Shown piece by piece: positions 62,948 to 64,000 of a DNA stretch of 64,000 bases. Below the pieces are notes generated by a model that saw only the letters and a program-made list of their open reading frames with translations, did not search any database and had not been told where the DNA came from. The DNA is taken from the IMG/VR virus record IMGVR_UViG_3300042908_000680, positions 85,499 through 149,498 of that record. One strand, 5' to 3'. The DNA comes from a virus. Each line of letters starts with the position of its first letter. Position 1 is the first letter of the stretch. The translations under genes and the position numbers were made by a program.

Positions 62948-63541
62948 TTATATCTCCTTGAGTTGAGAAATGCTTATTAAAAATCCACCATGCTCCTTGT
63001 CATTTATCCTATATGGAAATCCCATCATTTTGACTATCTTATCATCTACTGTTTGTACTGTTTTGACTAATTTTCTATTCATTTTTAAGCAAGATTTCAA
63101 TTCATCAAAAAGATCTTCTCTATCTTCTTCTTTTACATAATTGAGCCAATCATAACCCTCTACACTATTAACAACATCTTGTGTTAATTCATAAAAATTA
63201 TTGTTGGTCCAAGTTAGTCTACCATGATCGTCTGTTTCAAATAATGCTGCATCATTATAATGAAGTGCAGCTTTTGTTCTTTGTTCTATAACTTTTTGTC
63301 TTTTTTCCATTCTATTAACGGTGGATCTTAAATCTACAATAGCATCTTTTAAACTATTTCCACCATTAGTTGTTAGTTCTTTTTTGATTGTTTCTAATGA
63401 TCTGCCAACTTCTTCTTGACCTTTAACAAATTTAATTGCTGGTCTTATTACCTTAACCCACATTAAGCTAAAAAATGTGCCTAGACCACCTATAATACTA
63501 AATATAAAGGTGATATGTTCTGGACTTTTTATGTCTAGCAT
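62948..63541 (-). CDS. Membrane-anchored PAS-domain protein
   Basis: The start at 63541 has GGGGG just upstream; an ATG at 63553 has no ribosome binding site. A single membrane helix spans about 9-31, a coiled coil about 41-90, and a PAS fold about 92-197 (AALFETDDHGRLTWTNNNFY, then YDWLNYVKEEDREDLFDEL). This is the topology of a signalling sensor, but there is no histidine kinase, GGDEF or other output domain. It lies immediately upstream of the holin gene. It may sense the state of the cell and act on the membrane, for example on the holin; that is inferred. Confidence 0.7.
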   Translation of the reverse strand: MLDIKSPEHITFIFSIIGGLGTFFSLMWVKVIRPAIKFVKGQEEVGRSLETIKKELTTNGGNSLKDAIVDLRSTVNRMEKRQKVIEQRTKAALHYNDAALFETDDHGRLTWTNNNFYELTQDVVNSVEGYDWLNYVKEEDREDLFDELKSCLKMNRKLVKTVQTVDDKIVKMMGFPYRINDKEHGGFLISISQLKEI

Positions 63542-63562
63542 AATTGCCCCCATAGGAAAAAG

Positions 63563-63599
63563 GAGAATAAAGTGCCTTAAGATTTCTCAAAAGGCACTT
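63563..63599 (-). terminator. Probable terminator after the right-edge gene
   Basis: A perfect 9-bp stem (63570-63578 with 63591-63599) closes a 12-base loop that can form a small GA-GAAA-TC helix. In the minus-strand RNA it is followed by UUUAUU, then a pyrimidine-rich stretch. It lies 15 bases after the end of the gene at the right edge and 22 bases before the PAS protein start. It probably ends the transcript of that gene. Confidence 0.7.
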
Positions 63600-63614
63600 A
63601 TATCCTACTAATTA

Positions 63615-64000
63615 TTAAAGATTAATGCCAGATTCTGCTGCATCCTTGGCCTTGTAGGCAACATTACGAGTTGGTAAAGCTGCTCCAAATCTGTATGTAA
63701 GTTCACCGGGAACTGCTCTATTAGTACTTGCAGCATCATCAATAGCTGGGAAGTTACCGCTGGTAGCTCTATAAGTTATAGCAGTGCCAGCACCAGTACC
63801 TCTAGTGAGGCCGGGGAAATTACCACTAGATGGAGTTGCAAGAACATTGAATGCTCTTGTAGCATATGAACCAAACTGAGTAGTCTTTAGATTCTTATTA
63901 ATAACAGCTTCTGTAGCACCGCCGGGAACATTTAGAAGCGTAGTAGCAGAACCATTGATACTGGAAGCATTGTCTCCAGCACCAATCATTAGGAAATTAG
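63615..64000 (-). CDS. Virion-type protein, C-terminal part (partial at right edge)
   Basis: The frame is open to the window edge beyond the ATG at 63989, so this is the C-terminal part of a longer gene. The 128 visible residues are rich in Ala, Gly, Thr and Ser, with two SGNFP segments about 25 residues apart and no enzyme motif. Composition suggests a structural protein, such as a decoration or tail component. It is followed by a terminator. Confidence 0.65.
   Translation of the reverse strand, partial: NFLMIGAGDNASSINGSATTLLNVPGGATEAVINKNLKTTQFGSYATRAFNVLATPSSGNFPGLTRGTGAGTAITYRATSGNFPAIDDAASTNRAVPGELTYRFGAALPTRNVAYKAKDAAESGINL

Noticed and set aside
1-64000. tRNA or rRNA genes
   Set aside because: The gaps are too short and no cloverleaf or GTTCRANNC-type box was recognised; a tRNA scan would be needed to exclude one overlapping a gene.

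Overview
This window looks like part of the genome of a large, AT-rich, tailed double-stranded DNA phage (Caudoviricetes). The evidence is a run of very long virion-type genes, a self-contained replication, recombination and nucleotide-metabolism module, several homing-endonuclease-like genes, tail-fibre genes and a lysis-like cluster, all packed with overlaps of 1-20 bases. No host housekeeping gene, rRNA or tRNA is visible. The gene set resembles T4-like phages (RecA/UvsX-type recombinase, gp1-type dNMP kinase, NrdA/NrdB, dUTPase, PhoH), but the DNA polymerase is a bacterial Pol III alpha type. The genome must extend beyond the window, because the first gene is open at the left edge and the last is open at the right edge. 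A lipoprotein signal and other exported proteins suggest a diderm host. The host cannot be named from the sequence.

Layout. (1) 1-21540, plus strand: six virion-type genes, including a protein of more than 3,500 residues with seven FG-GAP (integrin-propeller-like) motifs, a LamG-like region and a possible von Willebrand A/I-domain-like segment, and a probable baseplate-hub-like protein of 1,562 residues. (2) A strong hairpin at about 21.55 kb separates this block from everything else, which is on the minus strand. (3) 21.5-23.7 kb: secreted Pro/Val-rich protein, zinc-ribbon protein, probable single-strand annealing protein and a PD-(D/E)XK endonuclease. (4) 23.7-34.4 kb: a glycan island with several glycosyltransferases, a UDP-GlcNAc 2-epimerase, a nucleotidyltransferase-like protein and FkbM-type methyltransferases. 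(5) 34.4-54.7 kb: SSB, a DNA polymerase III alpha carried on two genes with a DnaQ-like exonuclease and a small HNH-like remnant between them, a modular head-type protein, a Cas4/RecB-like nuclease, dNMP kinase, primase, DnaB-like helicase, RecA, PhoH, dUTPase, and NrdB and NrdA with an HNH-AP2 endonuclease between them. (6) 54.7-56.4 kb: four small membrane or lipid-anchored proteins. (7) 56.4-61.8 kb: two tandem cassettes, each a fibre followed by a chymotrypsin-like serine protease. (8) 61.8-63.6 kb: a papain-like cysteine protease, a holin-like protein and a membrane-anchored PAS protein, followed upstream by the C-terminal part of a further gene.

The most unusual points are the duplicated fibre-protease cassettes with swapped fibre domains (YadA-head-like versus leucine-rich repeats), the PAS-holin-papain cluster, the polymerase split between palm and fingers, and the integrin-like arrangement in the giant virion protein. 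No stretch of 300 bases lacks a gene. The longest non-coding gaps are about 40-90 bases and hold the promoters and hairpins listed.
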